Below, piece after piece: positions 1-8,980 of a stretch of 15,450 nt of DNA. Location: NCBI GenBank assembly GCA_946481605.1, contig CAMLPA010000026.1, forward strand, positions 1 through 15,450, written 5' to 3'. This DNA comes from an uncultured Flavihumibacter sp. (GTDB taxonomy: Bacteria; Bacteroidota; Bacteroidia; Chitinophagales; Chitinophagaceae). Each line of letters starts with the position of its first letter. Positions within the stretch are counted from its first letter, which is position 1. A program made the translations under genes and the position numbers. Below the pieces are notes generated by a model. That model saw nothing but the letters and a program-made list of their open reading frames with translations. It did no database searches and had not been told where the DNA came from.

Positions 1-1744
1 CGGACTGGTCCAGACTATTGCGGTAGTAGTACCCGAATTGGGAACCGGTATAATAGGTGCTGTTGTCCCGGGGATCGACCTGTACCTGCATGCCATCGCC
101 GCCACCAATACTTTTATAGGGATAGTTGCCGTCTGCGGTCCAGTTGTAGCTGAAGGTATAAGTGGAGGGGCCGTACCAAACGCCGTTGTCCTGCATGCCG
201 CCATAAATTCTGTATGGAACGGCGTTGTCGGTGGTAACGGCGTAGAATTGTCCCAGCGGCGGCGTATTGGCTTTGAACCAGGTAGCGCCATTGTCGTAGC
301 TGATGTTGATGCCGCCGTCGTTTCCGTTGATAAAATGTTCGTCGTTTTTTGGATCGAACCAGAACGCGTGGTGGTCTACGTGTACATTTTCTTTACCGAG
401 GTCCCGGAAGGTTTTTCCACCGTCTTCGGAACAAAGCAATGGTACGGCCACGGTCACGATTTTATCGGGATTTACCGGGGATATCCAGATACGGGCGAAT
501 ACGTAGCCGTAGGTAAAGAAGGCGTTGTCGATGTATTTGTCGTGTGTTTTCTTCCAGGTTTTCCCACCGTCGTTGCTGCGGAATATTTCAGCGCCGGTAA
601 CATCGGGTGAGGGATCGGTGAAGGTGGATTTGTCTTCACTGATGAAATCCGTTAGCGCGGTGGGAGAGATGGTGCCATTTCTTACTTTTTCTTTCACGGA
701 AACCGCAGTTTCATTCGGGATACGGTAGCGGCGTATAAAGGCTTCGAGTTTTTTATTATCGAGTGTGTCGAAACTTTTCTGGGTAAGCTTCAGCAAATCC
801 TTTGGCGCGTATTCATCAACGCTGCCGCCATTGTTGCCCGATGTTTTTCTCGGCGCCTGGTTATCTACCACCGCATATAGAATAGAAGGATCTTTTTCAT
901 ACACCGCTATCCCTGTTCTTCCAACATATTTACCATAGGGCAAACCGCTGCCGGAGGTATTCAGTTTGCTCCATGTTTTGCCGCCATCTGTACTTTTATA
1001 AATTCCTGATCCTTCACCGGATTCCACGAAATTCCAGGCCTTTCTTCCTTTCTCCCACATACAGGCATAAACGATATCGGGGTTCACGGGATCACTGGTG
1101 ATGTCGATGGCGCCAGTACTATCGTTGATGTATAGCGTTTGTTGCCAGTTTTTTCCGCCGTCTTCTGTTCTGAATACGCCCCGTTCCTTGTTGTTGGTGT
1201 ACAGTTTTCCGGTAACGGCCACCAGTGCGGTGTTTTTGTTGCCTGCATGAAGCGCGATGCCGCCGATATGGTGCGATTCGGCTAAGCCGCAGAAGGTCCA
1301 GGTTTTACCGTTGTCTTCGCTTTTATACACACCCGTGCCTGCATAGGAGGAACGTTGGGCGTTGGGTTCACCCGTTCCCAGCCAGATGATGCGTTCTTTC
1401 CAGTTTACGGTAACATCGCCCATAAAAGTGTGGGGCAGGTTATCCGAGATAGGCGTAAAACTTTGCCCGTTGTTTTTGGTATGCCACAAGCCGCCACTGG
1501 CGTAGGCCACATAAAATTCAACCGGATTTTCAGGGTTCACGTCAATATCTGTTACGCGGCCACTCATAATGGTAGGACCAACGTTCTTCAATGGAAGCGC
1601 TGAGAGCCAGGATGCATTGGCCAGTTTGCCACGCTGTTGCTCACTTTCCGTTTTTTGTACGGCGGTGGTGGGCTTGTAAGGTGATTGTGCGGACAATGAA
1701 CCGGTGAGCAGGAGCAGGGCCGCTGTAGAAAGGGTGATTCTCAT
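1..1744 (-). CDS. Secreted Asp-box (BNR/VPS10-like) beta-propeller protein, 3' end off window
   Basis: I translated this minus-strand frame line by line: it is open for 581 codons from the ATG at 1744 to the left edge, so the C-terminus is missing. Residues 1-20 form a signal peptide ending LTGSLSAQ. Six Asp-box motifs of the S/T-x-D-x-G-x-T/N-W/F type start near residues 142, 193, 251, 390, 439 and 482, the signature of sialidase/sortilin-type beta-propellers. A lysine- and acid-rich, probably helical insert lies at about 310-380. Bacteroidota proteins of this family (annotated VPS10 domain-containing or BNR-repeat, related in fold to GH74/sialidase propellers) commonly exceed 1000 residues, so about half is visible. 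No catalytic assignment is possible; such proteins may bind or cleave glycans. It starts 34 bp after the permease stop on the same strand, so co-transcription is likely. Confidence 0.88.
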   Translation of the reverse strand, partial: MRITLSTAALLLLTGSLSAQSPYKPTTAVQKTESEQQRGKLANASWLSALPLKNVGPTIMSGRVTDIDVNPENPVEFYVAYASGGLWHTKNNGQSFTPISDNLPHTFMGDVTVNWKERIIWLGTGEPNAQRSSYAGTGVYKSEDNGKTWTFCGLAESHHIGGIALHAGNKNTALVAVTGKLYTNNKERGVFRTEDGGKNWQQTLYINDSTGAIDITSDPVNPDIVYACMWEKGRKAWNFVESGEGSGIYKSTDGGKTWSKLNTSGSGLPYGKYVGRTGIAVYEKDPSILYAVVDNQAPRKTSGNNGGSVDEYAPKDLLKLTQKSFDTLDNKKLEAFIRRYRIPNETAVSVKEKVRNGTISPTALTDFISEDKSTFTDPSPDVTGAEIFRSNDGGKTWKKTHDKYIDNAFFTYGYVFARIWISPVNPDKIVTVAVPLLCSEDGGKTFRDLGKENVHVDHHAFWFDPKNDEHFINGNDGGINISYDNGATWFKANTPPLGQFYAVTTDNAVPYRIYGGMQDNGVWYGPSTYTFSYNWTADGNYPYKSIGGGDGMQVQVDPRDNSTYYTGSQFGYYYRNSLDQS

Positions 1745-1778
1745 ATCTGTAAAAAGCTTGTATTGTTTAGCATGTGGT

Positions 1779-3215
1779 TTAGGATTCCGCGATCGTTTTC
1801 CCGGAAGGGCGAACGAAATAATAGATAGGAATACCGGCCAGTGTAATGATTAATCCCGGCCAGGTGTATTCTGGTTTGAAAATGATCAGCAGGATACAGA
1901 AACTCAGGCCCATGATAATATAAATGACGGGCAGCACCGGGTAGCCGAATGCCTTATAAGGTCTTTCCGCATCGGGTCTTTTCTTCCGCAGGATAAAAAT
2001 CCCCGCGATGGTAAGCATGTAGAAGCCCACCACCACAAAGGAGATCATGTCCAGCAATTGTCCGTATTGTCCGCTAAGACTCCACGCTGAAGCGAAAACG
2101 CATTGCAGCCAGAGTGCCCATGCCGGTACATTGTTTTTATTGAGGTAGCCTGCTTTCTTGAAAAAGAGTCCATCTTTCGCCATGGTGTAATAAACCCTTG
2201 CGCCTGCCAGGATAAGACCGTTGTTGCAACCGAATGTGGAGATCATGATGAGGAACGCGATCACGTAGGTGCCGAATGAAGGGAATATTTTATTCGCTGC
2301 TGCGATGGCCACACGGTCATCGGTGGGAAAAGCCAGTTCATTTAATGGCAATACATTCAGGTACATCAGGTTGGCGAGGATGTAAATAATGGTCACGATC
2401 ATGGTGCCGAGCAGTAAGCTCAATCCTATATTGCGTTTGGGGTTCTTCATTTCTCCCGCGATAAACGTGACGTTGTTCCAGGAATCGCTGCTGAAAATAG
2501 AGCCCACCATGGCCGCGGCGATACCGCCCAGCAATACGGTTCCGCTGATGTTTGTCCAGCCGCCACCGGTGATAAACGCGCCAGAGGCATCGCGTTCTAT
2601 CTGCCGTGCCTGGAAAGCGTTCTGCCAATTCTCCGCCCAAAAACTTTCTTTCACGAGCAGGAACCCGAATATGATGAGTCCGAACAGCGCAAGCAATTTG
2701 GTAGACGTGAATATGGTCTGGATGAATTTTCCTTCCTTCACCCCCCGTGAATTCACATAGGTAAGTAATATAATGATGGAGATGGCGACCAGTTGTCCTG
2801 CATATATATTGAGTGGTCCTATTTTGAACAGGAAATACGTATTGCCCAGTTCGGGAACGAGGTAAGCGAGAAACTTAGAGAAGGCCACACCTACCGCGGC
2901 GATGGTGGCCGTTTGGATTACAGCGAAAAAACTCCATCCGTAGAGAAATCCCATCAGCGGATTGTACGCTTCTTTCAGGTAAACATATTGTCCGCCTGCT
3001 TTGGGAAACATACCACTCAGTTCGCCATAACTCAGGGCGGCGGTAAGCGTCATGAAGCCGGTGATCACCCATACGGCGATCAGCCAGCCTGCGCTGCCTG
3101 TGTAACGCATAATATCAGCGCTTACTATAAATATACCCGACCCGATCATGGAACCGGCCACTACCATGGTGCCGTCGAAAAGGGATAGCGTGGGCTTGAA
3201 ACTGGATTGACTCAT
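1779..3215 (-). CDS. APC-superfamily amino acid permease
   Basis: This 478-residue protein is a polytopic inner-membrane transporter of the amino acid-polyamine-organocation (APC) superfamily, predicted to import or exchange amino acids. The hallmark GSMIGSGIF motif of the unwound first transmembrane helix is at residues 21-29, preceded by the usual LSLFDGTMVVAG. A conserved YGEL...FPKAGGQYVYLKEAYNP segment follows at the second/third helix, as in the LAT/SteT-like branch. Hydrophobic stretches are consistent with about 12 helices, and the length is typical. The ATG at 3215 puts the first helix at the normal distance from the N-terminus. The gene diverges from the SusC operon and sits just upstream of the Asp-box protein. 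Substrate cannot be read from sequence; a role in taking up amino acids released by the nearby peptidase-like protein is only a guess. Confidence 0.93.
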   Translation of the reverse strand: MSQSSFKPTLSLFDGTMVVAGSMIGSGIFIVSADIMRYTGSAGWLIAVWVITGFMTLTAALSYGELSGMFPKAGGQYVYLKEAYNPLMGFLYGWSFFAVIQTATIAAVGVAFSKFLAYLVPELGNTYFLFKIGPLNIYAGQLVAISIIILLTYVNSRGVKEGKFIQTIFTSTKLLALFGLIIFGFLLVKESFWAENWQNAFQARQIERDASGAFITGGGWTNISGTVLLGGIAAAMVGSIFSSDSWNNVTFIAGEMKNPKRNIGLSLLLGTMIVTIIYILANLMYLNVLPLNELAFPTDDRVAIAAANKIFPSFGTYVIAFLIMISTFGCNNGLILAGARVYYTMAKDGLFFKKAGYLNKNNVPAWALWLQCVFASAWSLSGQYGQLLDMISFVVVGFYMLTIAGIFILRKKRPDAERPYKAFGYPVLPVIYIIMGLSFCILLIIFKPEYTWPGLIITLAGIPIYYFVRPSGKTIAES

Positions 3216-3425
3216 AAATGCTTGTTGTTCAATTTTGGTTAGGGAGGAAAGTTAAAGAATATTATCGGTGCCACGTGTGATCTGCCTATCCGTATTTTCA
3301 CCGGTGTTGGACAGATTTTCACTGTACAACCATTGATAAGCGCACTGTTTTTTCAAAAGGTAAAATACAATTAGGATAAGTTAATTCTCATGAAATATAG
3401 GGTTGCAGGATGAAATAATTTTAAG

Positions 3426-3438
3426 TGTAATTATTACA
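3426..3438. promoter_or_regulatory. 13-bp palindrome, possible operator
   Basis: The sequence TGTAATTATTACA is a perfect inverted repeat of TGTAAT around one central base. It lies in the divergent promoter region and has the size of a dimeric regulator half-site pair. AT-rich DNA makes short palindromes fairly likely by chance, so the regulatory role is only a suggestion. Confidence 0.3.
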
Positions 3439-3461
3439 GTAATGATGGCTTACTATGGCGC

Positions 3462-3485
3462 TTTAATTATCGCTGTTTAATTATC
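3462..3485. repeat. Direct repeat TTTAATTATC x2, 14-bp period
   Basis: The 10-mer TTTAATTATC occurs at 3462-3471 and again at 3476-3485, separated by GCTG. Two identical sites in tandem upstream of the susC-like gene could bind a regulator on one face of the helix only loosely, since 14 bp is not an integral number of turns. No transcription factor gene is in the window to pair with it. Confidence 0.35.
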
Positions 3486-3598
3486 AAACATCTAACGAAA
3501 CAATTGCCTGCTATGATTCTACGCTTTTGCTACTGCAATGTCGTGTGCGTTATACTGAGCGAAAACCTTCATTTTTCAAAACCAAAACCAACTGTATT

Positions 3599-6500
3599 AT
3601 GAAAGTGCTATTTCAGCATTTTTCCCGATCATTGATGTTGCTGTTTCTGGCAACATGTATGGGGAAGATCGCTTCAGCCCAGATTAAAATTTCCGGGAAG
3701 GTACTGGAGAAAAGTACCAAAGCGCCAATGGATGGTGTGGCCATCAGGTTAAAAGGGTCCACCACCGGAACTTCCACCAACAGCGAAGGTATTTATTCTA
3801 TTACTGTTCCTTCTTCCAAATCGGTACTTGAATTCAGTTTTGTAGGGTATGCCGCACAACAGGTTACGGTAGGCTCCCGTACCGAGATTAATCTTGAACT
3901 GGAAGAAGATATTAAAGGAATGGACGAAGTGGTGATCGGTTACCAGACCGTTCAGCGCCGCAGAACCACGGCAGCCGTTGGTTCGGTGAAAGGGAAGGAG
4001 TTCGAGAATACACCTTATACTTCTTTTGATCAGATGCTGCAGGGCAGGGTAGCCGGACTTACCGTACTGAGTGTTTCCGGCGAACCGGGCTCCAATAATA
4101 TTGTAAACATCCGGGGTACGACCAGCTTGCAGGAGAACGGTATCAGTCAGCCGCTCTATGTGATTGATGGTATCGTATTTGATGTGGGCGATATGCCCGC
4201 AGCTTACGGCAACAGCAACCCGCTTACCTCCATTAACCCCAATGATATTGAATCCGTAGATATCCTGAAGGATGCTTCGGCCTCCGCTATTTATGGTGCA
4301 CGGGCCGCCAATGGAGTGATACTCGTGAAAACAAAACGTCCAAAAAGCGGTAAGCCTGAAATGCGCATCTCCGCGTATACCGGTGTTTCCGATCGTCCGG
4401 CGCTGAAGCCGGTAGTGGCGGGCGCTGCCGAACGAAGGATGAAAATGGATCTGCTGCGTGCAGGTGGCGATTATGGACGTATTTCGGCAGGGAACATGAA
4501 CCTTTTCCTGACGGACAGTCTAAACCCCGCATTCAACAACAATGTTGACTGGCAGGGCATGTTCCTTCAAAAAGCGCATGTTTCCAACATTGATGCCAGC
4601 GTGGCTGCTAATGAAGAAAAATATGCCTACCGCCTCGCCATCAACAGGTACACAGAAGAAGGGGTAATGAAAGGATACGATTTTCAGCGGCTTGCGCCAA
4701 GGTTGTTCCTGCAACTGCGTCCTGCTAAAAATGTACAGATCATCAATAACCTGTACATGTCTTTTCAAAAATCCAAACATGGTTCGGGCGACGGTGGAAG
4801 ATATCCCTTCACTGCATGGGGCTTCCCTTCCTCTTTCTGGGCGCTTTCAGAAGAAAATATGAAAGCATATACCGGTAGGCTGGATGACCTGATGGATGAT
4901 GACCGCACCAGTTCCATCAACGGCAACACCAAAGTTGAAATTACGCTGGCCAAAAACCTGTTGGTGAGTTCCACGCTTGACTACAACTTCAACAACAACC
5001 GCCGCGACTGGTACTATGACCGCGCAGTAAACCCCGCAGGAGTTTCTACCGCAATCAACAATGAATTTCTGACACGCAGGTATGAGCTTACCAATATGCT
5101 TACCTACTATACAACAATTAAACAGGACCATAACCTGAGTTTTATTGTTGGACAAGGTGCAGAGGAGCAGGTGGTGAACAGTACTTATATGAGCGGAACC
5201 GATATCTCGCTCAGCGCCATCAAAACCATTCAGGGCGTTCCCGCCGGTCCGAACCTCTTTGGTTATACTTCTACGCAGGAGAGAAGTCGCCTCTCTTTCT
5301 TCGGAAGGGCTTCCTACAGCTTCAGAAACAAATACATGCTTGACCTTAACTACAGAAGGGACGCTTCTTCCCGCTTCGGAAGAGACAACCGCTGGGGTGA
5401 GTTCCCCGCTGTATCGGCAGGATGGGTAGCTTCCGATGAAGCGTTCTTCAAGCCGATCGAAAAGGTGGTTTCTTTCCTCAAGTTCAGGGCCAGCTATGGT
5501 ATTACAGGTGTTGACCCCGGAAATTATTATGCGCAGTACCTTCAACTTACTACAAACGCGTCTTATCCAGGCTCATCGCTTGGGCTCACAGGAAATGGAA
5601 ACGTAAGCACCTACAATGGCGTTACAGTGGCCTATCCAAACTACACACAACCTGCAGCTACAAAATCCATCAGTTGGGAGCGCAGTCCGCAATACAATGT
5701 GGGCGTGGACATGGGATTGTTCAACGACCGGATCAACATTACCGCAGATTGGTACGTACGGGATTCCAAAGACAAAGTATTTGATGTGGCGGTGCCTGTT
5801 ACAACCGGCTACACCCTTGCCTCCGATAACTACGTGAGCCTGCGCAACACCGGTGTGGAATTTACCATCAACGCGAATATGCTCCCGAAAGCCTCTAAAC
5901 TCAGGTGGAACCTGAACTTCAACGTGGCTTACAACGACAACTATATCACCAAACTGCCCGACGGTGGCCGCGATTTCTTCTACGGACCACCATGGATGAG
6001 AAGGTCACTCTCCATAGGCCAACCGCTTTTCAGTTTCCAGGTATGGCAGGTGGATGGCGTATATGCCAGCACTTCAGACGTGCCTGTTGACCCGCTAACT
6101 GGAGACAGGATGCGCTGGTCCAACTCCAATGGTCCGCTCTTCTCCGGAGGCGACCCCGCACGCAGGGATATGAATGGTGATTATGTTATCAACGATCTTG
6201 ACCGTATAACCATGGGGAATCCCAATCCTGATATCGCAGGGGGTATTTCCAATACTTTCAGCTACAAAAACTTCTCTCTTGATATCCTTTGCAGTTTCAT
6301 CTCCGGAAGAAAACTCTGGAACGGATACCTTTCCGACAGGTTGCAGGATGCGGGAACTGCTGATCCCTACTGGATATGGGGCGGAAGCGCAGGGCCGGCA
6401 ATGGATTTCCAGGGCGCAACTTTCTGGACTAAAGAAGGAGACAATGCCACTTATCCTTCACTGATTACCAATACGGTGGACAAATGGCATATTGCGCAAT

Positions 6501-6748
6501 CCATGTTCGTGGAAGATGCCAGCTTCTTCCGGATGAAGCGCATATCATTGGGCTATGCATTGCCGCAAACACTGGTAAATAAAGCCAAACTGAAGCAGGT
6601 GAGGGTATATGGTTTGCTCGACAACGTTTTCGTGCTGTCAAGAGCTACTGTTCCGGATCCTGAGGCGGTGGAGCCGAACGGCTATTCCAGCGGTAACGAC
6701 TATCCCATGCCAAAGAAATTTACTGTAGGTATTGATATCAGTTTTTAA
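3599..6748 (+). CDS. SusC-like TonB-dependent outer membrane receptor
   Basis: This 1049-residue protein is the outer membrane beta-barrel that imports oligosaccharides or glycopeptides together with the SusD-like lipoprotein encoded next. Residues 1-27 are a signal peptide ending KIASA. A carboxypeptidase-regulatory-like domain spans about 30-103 (KISGKVLEKST..., ending in the acidic EINLELEED). The SusC linker DEVVIGYQTVQRR is at 109-121. The plug at about 125-248 carries NIRGTTSL, PLYVIDGI, NPNDIESVDILKDASASAIYGARAANGV, all SusC hallmarks, and the barrel ends PKKFTVGIDISF with a C-terminal Phe. No STN signalling domain is present, so regulation through an ECF sigma/anti-sigma pair is unlikely. 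I chose the ATG at 3599 because it begins the signal peptide; an in-frame TTG at 3527 would add 24 residues before it. Confidence 0.96.
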   Translation: MKVLFQHFSRSLMLLFLATCMGKIASAQIKISGKVLEKSTKAPMDGVAIRLKGSTTGTSTNSEGIYSITVPSSKSVLEFSFVGYAAQQVTVGSRTEINLELEEDIKGMDEVVIGYQTVQRRRTTAAVGSVKGKEFENTPYTSFDQMLQGRVAGLTVLSVSGEPGSNNIVNIRGTTSLQENGISQPLYVIDGIVFDVGDMPAAYGNSNPLTSINPNDIESVDILKDASASAIYGARAANGVILVKTKRPKSGKPEMRISAYTGVSDRPALKPVVAGAAERRMKMDLLRAGGDYGRISAGNMNLFLTDSLNPAFNNNVDWQGMFLQKAHVSNIDASVAANEEKYAYRLAINRYTEEGVMKGYDFQRLAPRLFLQLRPAKNVQIINNLYMSFQKSKHGSGDGGRYPFTAWGFPSSFWALSEENMKAYTGRLDDLMDDDRTSSINGNTKVEITLAKNLLVSSTLDYNFNNNRRDWYYDRAVNPAGVSTAINNEFLTRRYELTNMLTYYTTIKQDHNLSFIVGQGAEEQVVNSTYMSGTDISLSAIKTIQGVPAGPNLFGYTSTQERSRLSFFGRASYSFRNKYMLDLNYRRDASSRFGRDNRWGEFPAVSAGWVASDEAFFKPIEKVVSFLKFRASYGITGVDPGNYYAQYLQLTTNASYPGSSLGLTGNGNVSTYNGVTVAYPNYTQPAATKSISWERSPQYNVGVDMGLFNDRINITADWYVRDSKDKVFDVAVPVTTGYTLASDNYVSLRNTGVEFTINANMLPKASKLRWNLNFNVAYNDNYITKLPDGGRDFFYGPPWMRRSLSIGQPLFSFQVWQVDGVYASTSDVPVDPLTGDRMRWSNSNGPLFSGGDPARRDMNGDYVINDLDRITMGNPNPDIAGGISNTFSYKNFSLDILCSFISGRKLWNGYLSDRLQDAGTADPYWIWGGSAGPAMDFQGATFWTKEGDNATYPSLITNTVDKWHIAQSMFVEDASFFRMKRISLGYALPQTLVNKAKLKQVRVYGLLDNVFVLSRATVPDPEAVEPNGYSSGNDYPMPKKFTVGIDISF

Positions 6749-6771
6749 GGTAAGCTTCCAAAATCAGACAA

Positions 6772-8253
6772 ATGAAAAAAGTAATATTCCTTTCAATTAT
6801 AACAATGGGCCTGATGCTTGGATCCTGTTCCAAGTTCCTAGACAAGGAACCCATCAGTGCCGGAACAGACGAGAATTTCTGGAAAAATGAGGCCGAAGCC
6901 GTAAGCGCGATCTCAGGAGCTTATTCATTGCTCAGAACTTCGCTGAACGATGCTCTTGCTTTTTATGTATATGGCGATTACGCTACCGACCAGTTCCCGT
7001 ACAATATGAGCGGTGAATATGGACAGATCAGTGATATGACCTGGAACCTTTCTTTCTCTTTCAGTGATACCTGGCGCCCCATGATGAAGTTGCGCCGCTA
7101 CGATAACTTCTACCGGGTGATTGACCAGGCCAACCGTTGCATCAAGTACATTCCACAGATACCTTTGGAAGAATTCACCAACCAGGGTACTGCCGAAGCC
7201 GACCGGGCCCGATTGGTGGGAGAAGCTTATTTTCTCAAAGCATTCACCTACTTCTACATGGCCCGTATCTGGGGCGGTGTGCCCATTGTAAATGAATCGG
7301 CTGAAAAGATCACTGATGCAGTAGAATTACCACGTTCTACCGAAGAAGAAGTGCTGGCTGAAGTAAAGGCAAGTCTTACGGAAGCGCTTAAGCGCCTTTC
7401 CTGGGGATACACCAGTGAAAGCAGCCGGGCCATACGTGCCAACAAGGGTGCGGCTTTCTCCTTACTGGCCCATACGTATGCCTGGGAAGGCAATTATGAA
7501 GATTGTGCAAAGGCCGCTGATTCAGTATTGCTGAGTAACAATTACTCCTACGTTTCCCGCCAGACCTACCTGGATATTTTTAAAGGAAAATCTTCTGAAG
7601 GTATATTCGAAATCGCACAGAATGCGAACAATGAAGGAAGCAATAACTCCATTTCATTCTATTCCCTGCGCGGAGCCTACCTCAGAACCAATACCGGACC
7701 ACAAACGCTTCATCCGATTGATCCTACATCCTTCAAGAATAAATTCCCGGATCAAACAGACCTTAGGGTGCAAAAAGCTTTCGCCGAATATAGTTCTACG
7801 AATCCGTTCTGTATTAAATACTCCAATATCATTTACACGGGGCAGAACAATACAGGTCCCATTGCACTGAACAATATCATCGTGTTCCGTTTGTCGGACA
7901 TTGCACTGCTGCGGGCCGAAGCCCTGGCTTCCATAGGAAGGTATAATGATGCGCGCCCTTTACTGAACAACATTATGTCGCTTGCGAAACCAGGCAGCAT
8001 GTACACAGGTTCTGATGGTAGTATGCTGTCTTTCATTTTCCAGGAAAGAGCAAGAGAACTTTTCCTGGAAGGGCACAGGTATTATGATCTTGTTCGGATC
8101 GCCAGAGCTATGGGTGGTGTAACTGGCTTTGGCGGAGCGCGGATGACCGAAGAAGCCTTCGCCGCCGGAAAATACCAGTGGCCCGTAGATCCCTACCTGA
8201 TGTCGCTCAACCCAAGACTTGAGCAAACGCAATACTGGAAGGATAAAATGTGA
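6772..8253 (+). CDS. SusD-like (RagB/SusD) outer membrane lipoprotein
   Basis: This 493-residue protein is the surface lid that captures ligand for the SusC-like channel. It begins with a lipoprotein signal whose lipobox is LGSC, with Cys at residue 19, followed by SKFLDKEP, the typical start of SusD proteins. Family features include FWKNEAEAVSAISGAYSLLR near 35-55, the TPR-like segment with RLVGEAYFLKAFTYFYMARIWGGVPIV near 145-170, and the late motifs QERARELFLEGHRYYDLVRI and NPRLEQTQYW near the C-terminus. It starts 23 bp after the susC-like stop and is clearly in the same operon. Length fits the family. The ligand cannot be deduced from the sequence; the downstream GH127 enzyme suggests an arabinose-containing molecule. 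Confidence 0.96.
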   Translation: MKKVIFLSIITMGLMLGSCSKFLDKEPISAGTDENFWKNEAEAVSAISGAYSLLRTSLNDALAFYVYGDYATDQFPYNMSGEYGQISDMTWNLSFSFSDTWRPMMKLRRYDNFYRVIDQANRCIKYIPQIPLEEFTNQGTAEADRARLVGEAYFLKAFTYFYMARIWGGVPIVNESAEKITDAVELPRSTEEEVLAEVKASLTEALKRLSWGYTSESSRAIRANKGAAFSLLAHTYAWEGNYEDCAKAADSVLLSNNYSYVSRQTYLDIFKGKSSEGIFEIAQNANNEGSNNSISFYSLRGAYLRTNTGPQTLHPIDPTSFKNKFPDQTDLRVQKAFAEYSSTNPFCIKYSNIIYTGQNNTGPIALNNIIVFRLSDIALLRAEALASIGRYNDARPLLNNIMSLAKPGSMYTGSDGSMLSFIFQERARELFLEGHRYYDLVRIARAMGGVTGFGGARMTEEAFAAGKYQWPVDPYLMSLNPRLEQTQYWKDKM

Positions 8254-8284
8254 TCCCCTTATTTCAACCATCAAAGTAAAATGT

Positions 8285-8956
8285 ATGAAATCAAATAGAA
8301 TATGGATGCTCCCGGTGGTGTGCCTGCTGATGATACTGGCCACTTCCTGCAGTAAATCTGAATACTTTACAGACGGAGGTGTGCATACAGCCAATACGCC
8401 ACTCTCCAATTACGATTACCTGAAGCAGCATTCCTGGAAAAGTTTCGATTCCATGTTGCTCATCGTGGATTATTTCGGGCTGAAAGAAGAACTCAATAAC
8501 GCGCCCACCGTTTTTGCCGTTACTAACTATTCCATCAGTAAGTATGTCGCGTTACTGAAAACGCAACGTGATGAAAACCTGCCTTTCACCATCGATACTT
8601 TGTGTAAAGGACTTTCCGCAGATTCCGTGCGCCAGTATTTCTTAGGGCAGAAGATTACGCTCGACAATGCGGCTTCCACCATTACTGCCGGCTCCTCGCT
8701 GGGTAAAACTTCCTGCGCGGTGGTGAAGGAAATGCAGCCCAACAACTCAGGGTATTACAACTGGGGCAATACGCCGGTGTATTCACTTTACTACATCAAA
8801 ATCATCGGTGCGCTTGATGATCCAAACGCGCCGCCAGTGCCCGGGGCTACCGATGTTGATAAAAAGGTGATTTGTCAGACTACAGGCATTGAAACCCGGA
8901 ACGGCACTACTTCCCTTCATGTGCTCACCAACCTGCATGTATTTGTAAGATTCTAG
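8285..8956 (+). CDS. FAS1 (fasciclin) domain lipoprotein
   Basis: This 223-residue predicted lipoprotein has the lipobox LATSC with Cys at residue 22. The rest matches a single FAS1 domain: the N-terminal helix YDYLKQHSWKSFDSMLLIVD (43-62), the H1-like box TVFAVTNYSI (75-84), and the C-terminal H2-like box TTGIETRNGTTSLHVLTNLHVF (199-220). FAS1 domains generally mediate adhesion or protein-protein contacts. In Bacteroidota such proteins often accompany SusC/SusD pairs, where their task is unclear; a surface accessory or partner of the SusCD complex is likely. It lies 31 bp after the susD-like stop. I chose the ATG at 8285 because it begins the signal peptide; the frame extends upstream to 8219 but that would overlap susD and bury the signal. 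Confidence 0.85.
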   Translation: MKSNRIWMLPVVCLLMILATSCSKSEYFTDGGVHTANTPLSNYDYLKQHSWKSFDSMLLIVDYFGLKEELNNAPTVFAVTNYSISKYVALLKTQRDENLPFTIDTLCKGLSADSVRQYFLGQKITLDNAASTITAGSSLGKTSCAVVKEMQPNNSGYYNWGNTPVYSLYYIKIIGALDDPNAPPVPGATDVDKKVICQTTGIETRNGTTSLHVLTNLHVFVRF

Positions 8957-8980
8957 TCTTCACAACCAAAACTCTAAAGT

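Larger units (their letters stand above)
3216..3598. promoter_or_regulatory. Divergent intergenic region between permease and susC-like genes
   Basis: This 383-bp AT-rich stretch has no credible gene and must hold the start signals for both directions. I searched for the Bacteroidota promoter pattern (TTTG or TTG, then TAnnTTTG) on both strands and found only an imperfect match: TACGCTTTTG at 3520-3529, with the nearest upstream TTG at 3504 too close to fit the usual spacing. Two structured elements stand out: a 13-bp palindrome at 3426-3438 and a repeated 10-mer at 3462-3485, both about 115-170 bp upstream of the susC start. No riboswitch or terminator was recognised. Confidence 0.6.

Noticed and set aside
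38..610. Plus-strand open frame of 190 codons at the left edge.
   Set aside because: It is antisense to the well-supported Asp-box protein, lacks a signal or recognisable domain, and its composition is that of a shadow frame.
3504..3529. TTG plus TACGCTTTTG as a Bacteroidota promoter for the susC-like gene.
   Set aside because: The -7 element has two extra bases relative to TAnnTTTG and the spacing of 13 is too short.
3527..3598. TTG start giving the SusC-like protein 24 extra residues.
   Set aside because: The extension is polar and would place residues before a complete signal peptide that begins at the ATG at 3599.
4847..5545. Minus-strand open frame of 232 codons.
   Set aside because: It is fully antisense to the susC-like barrel and shows no domain.
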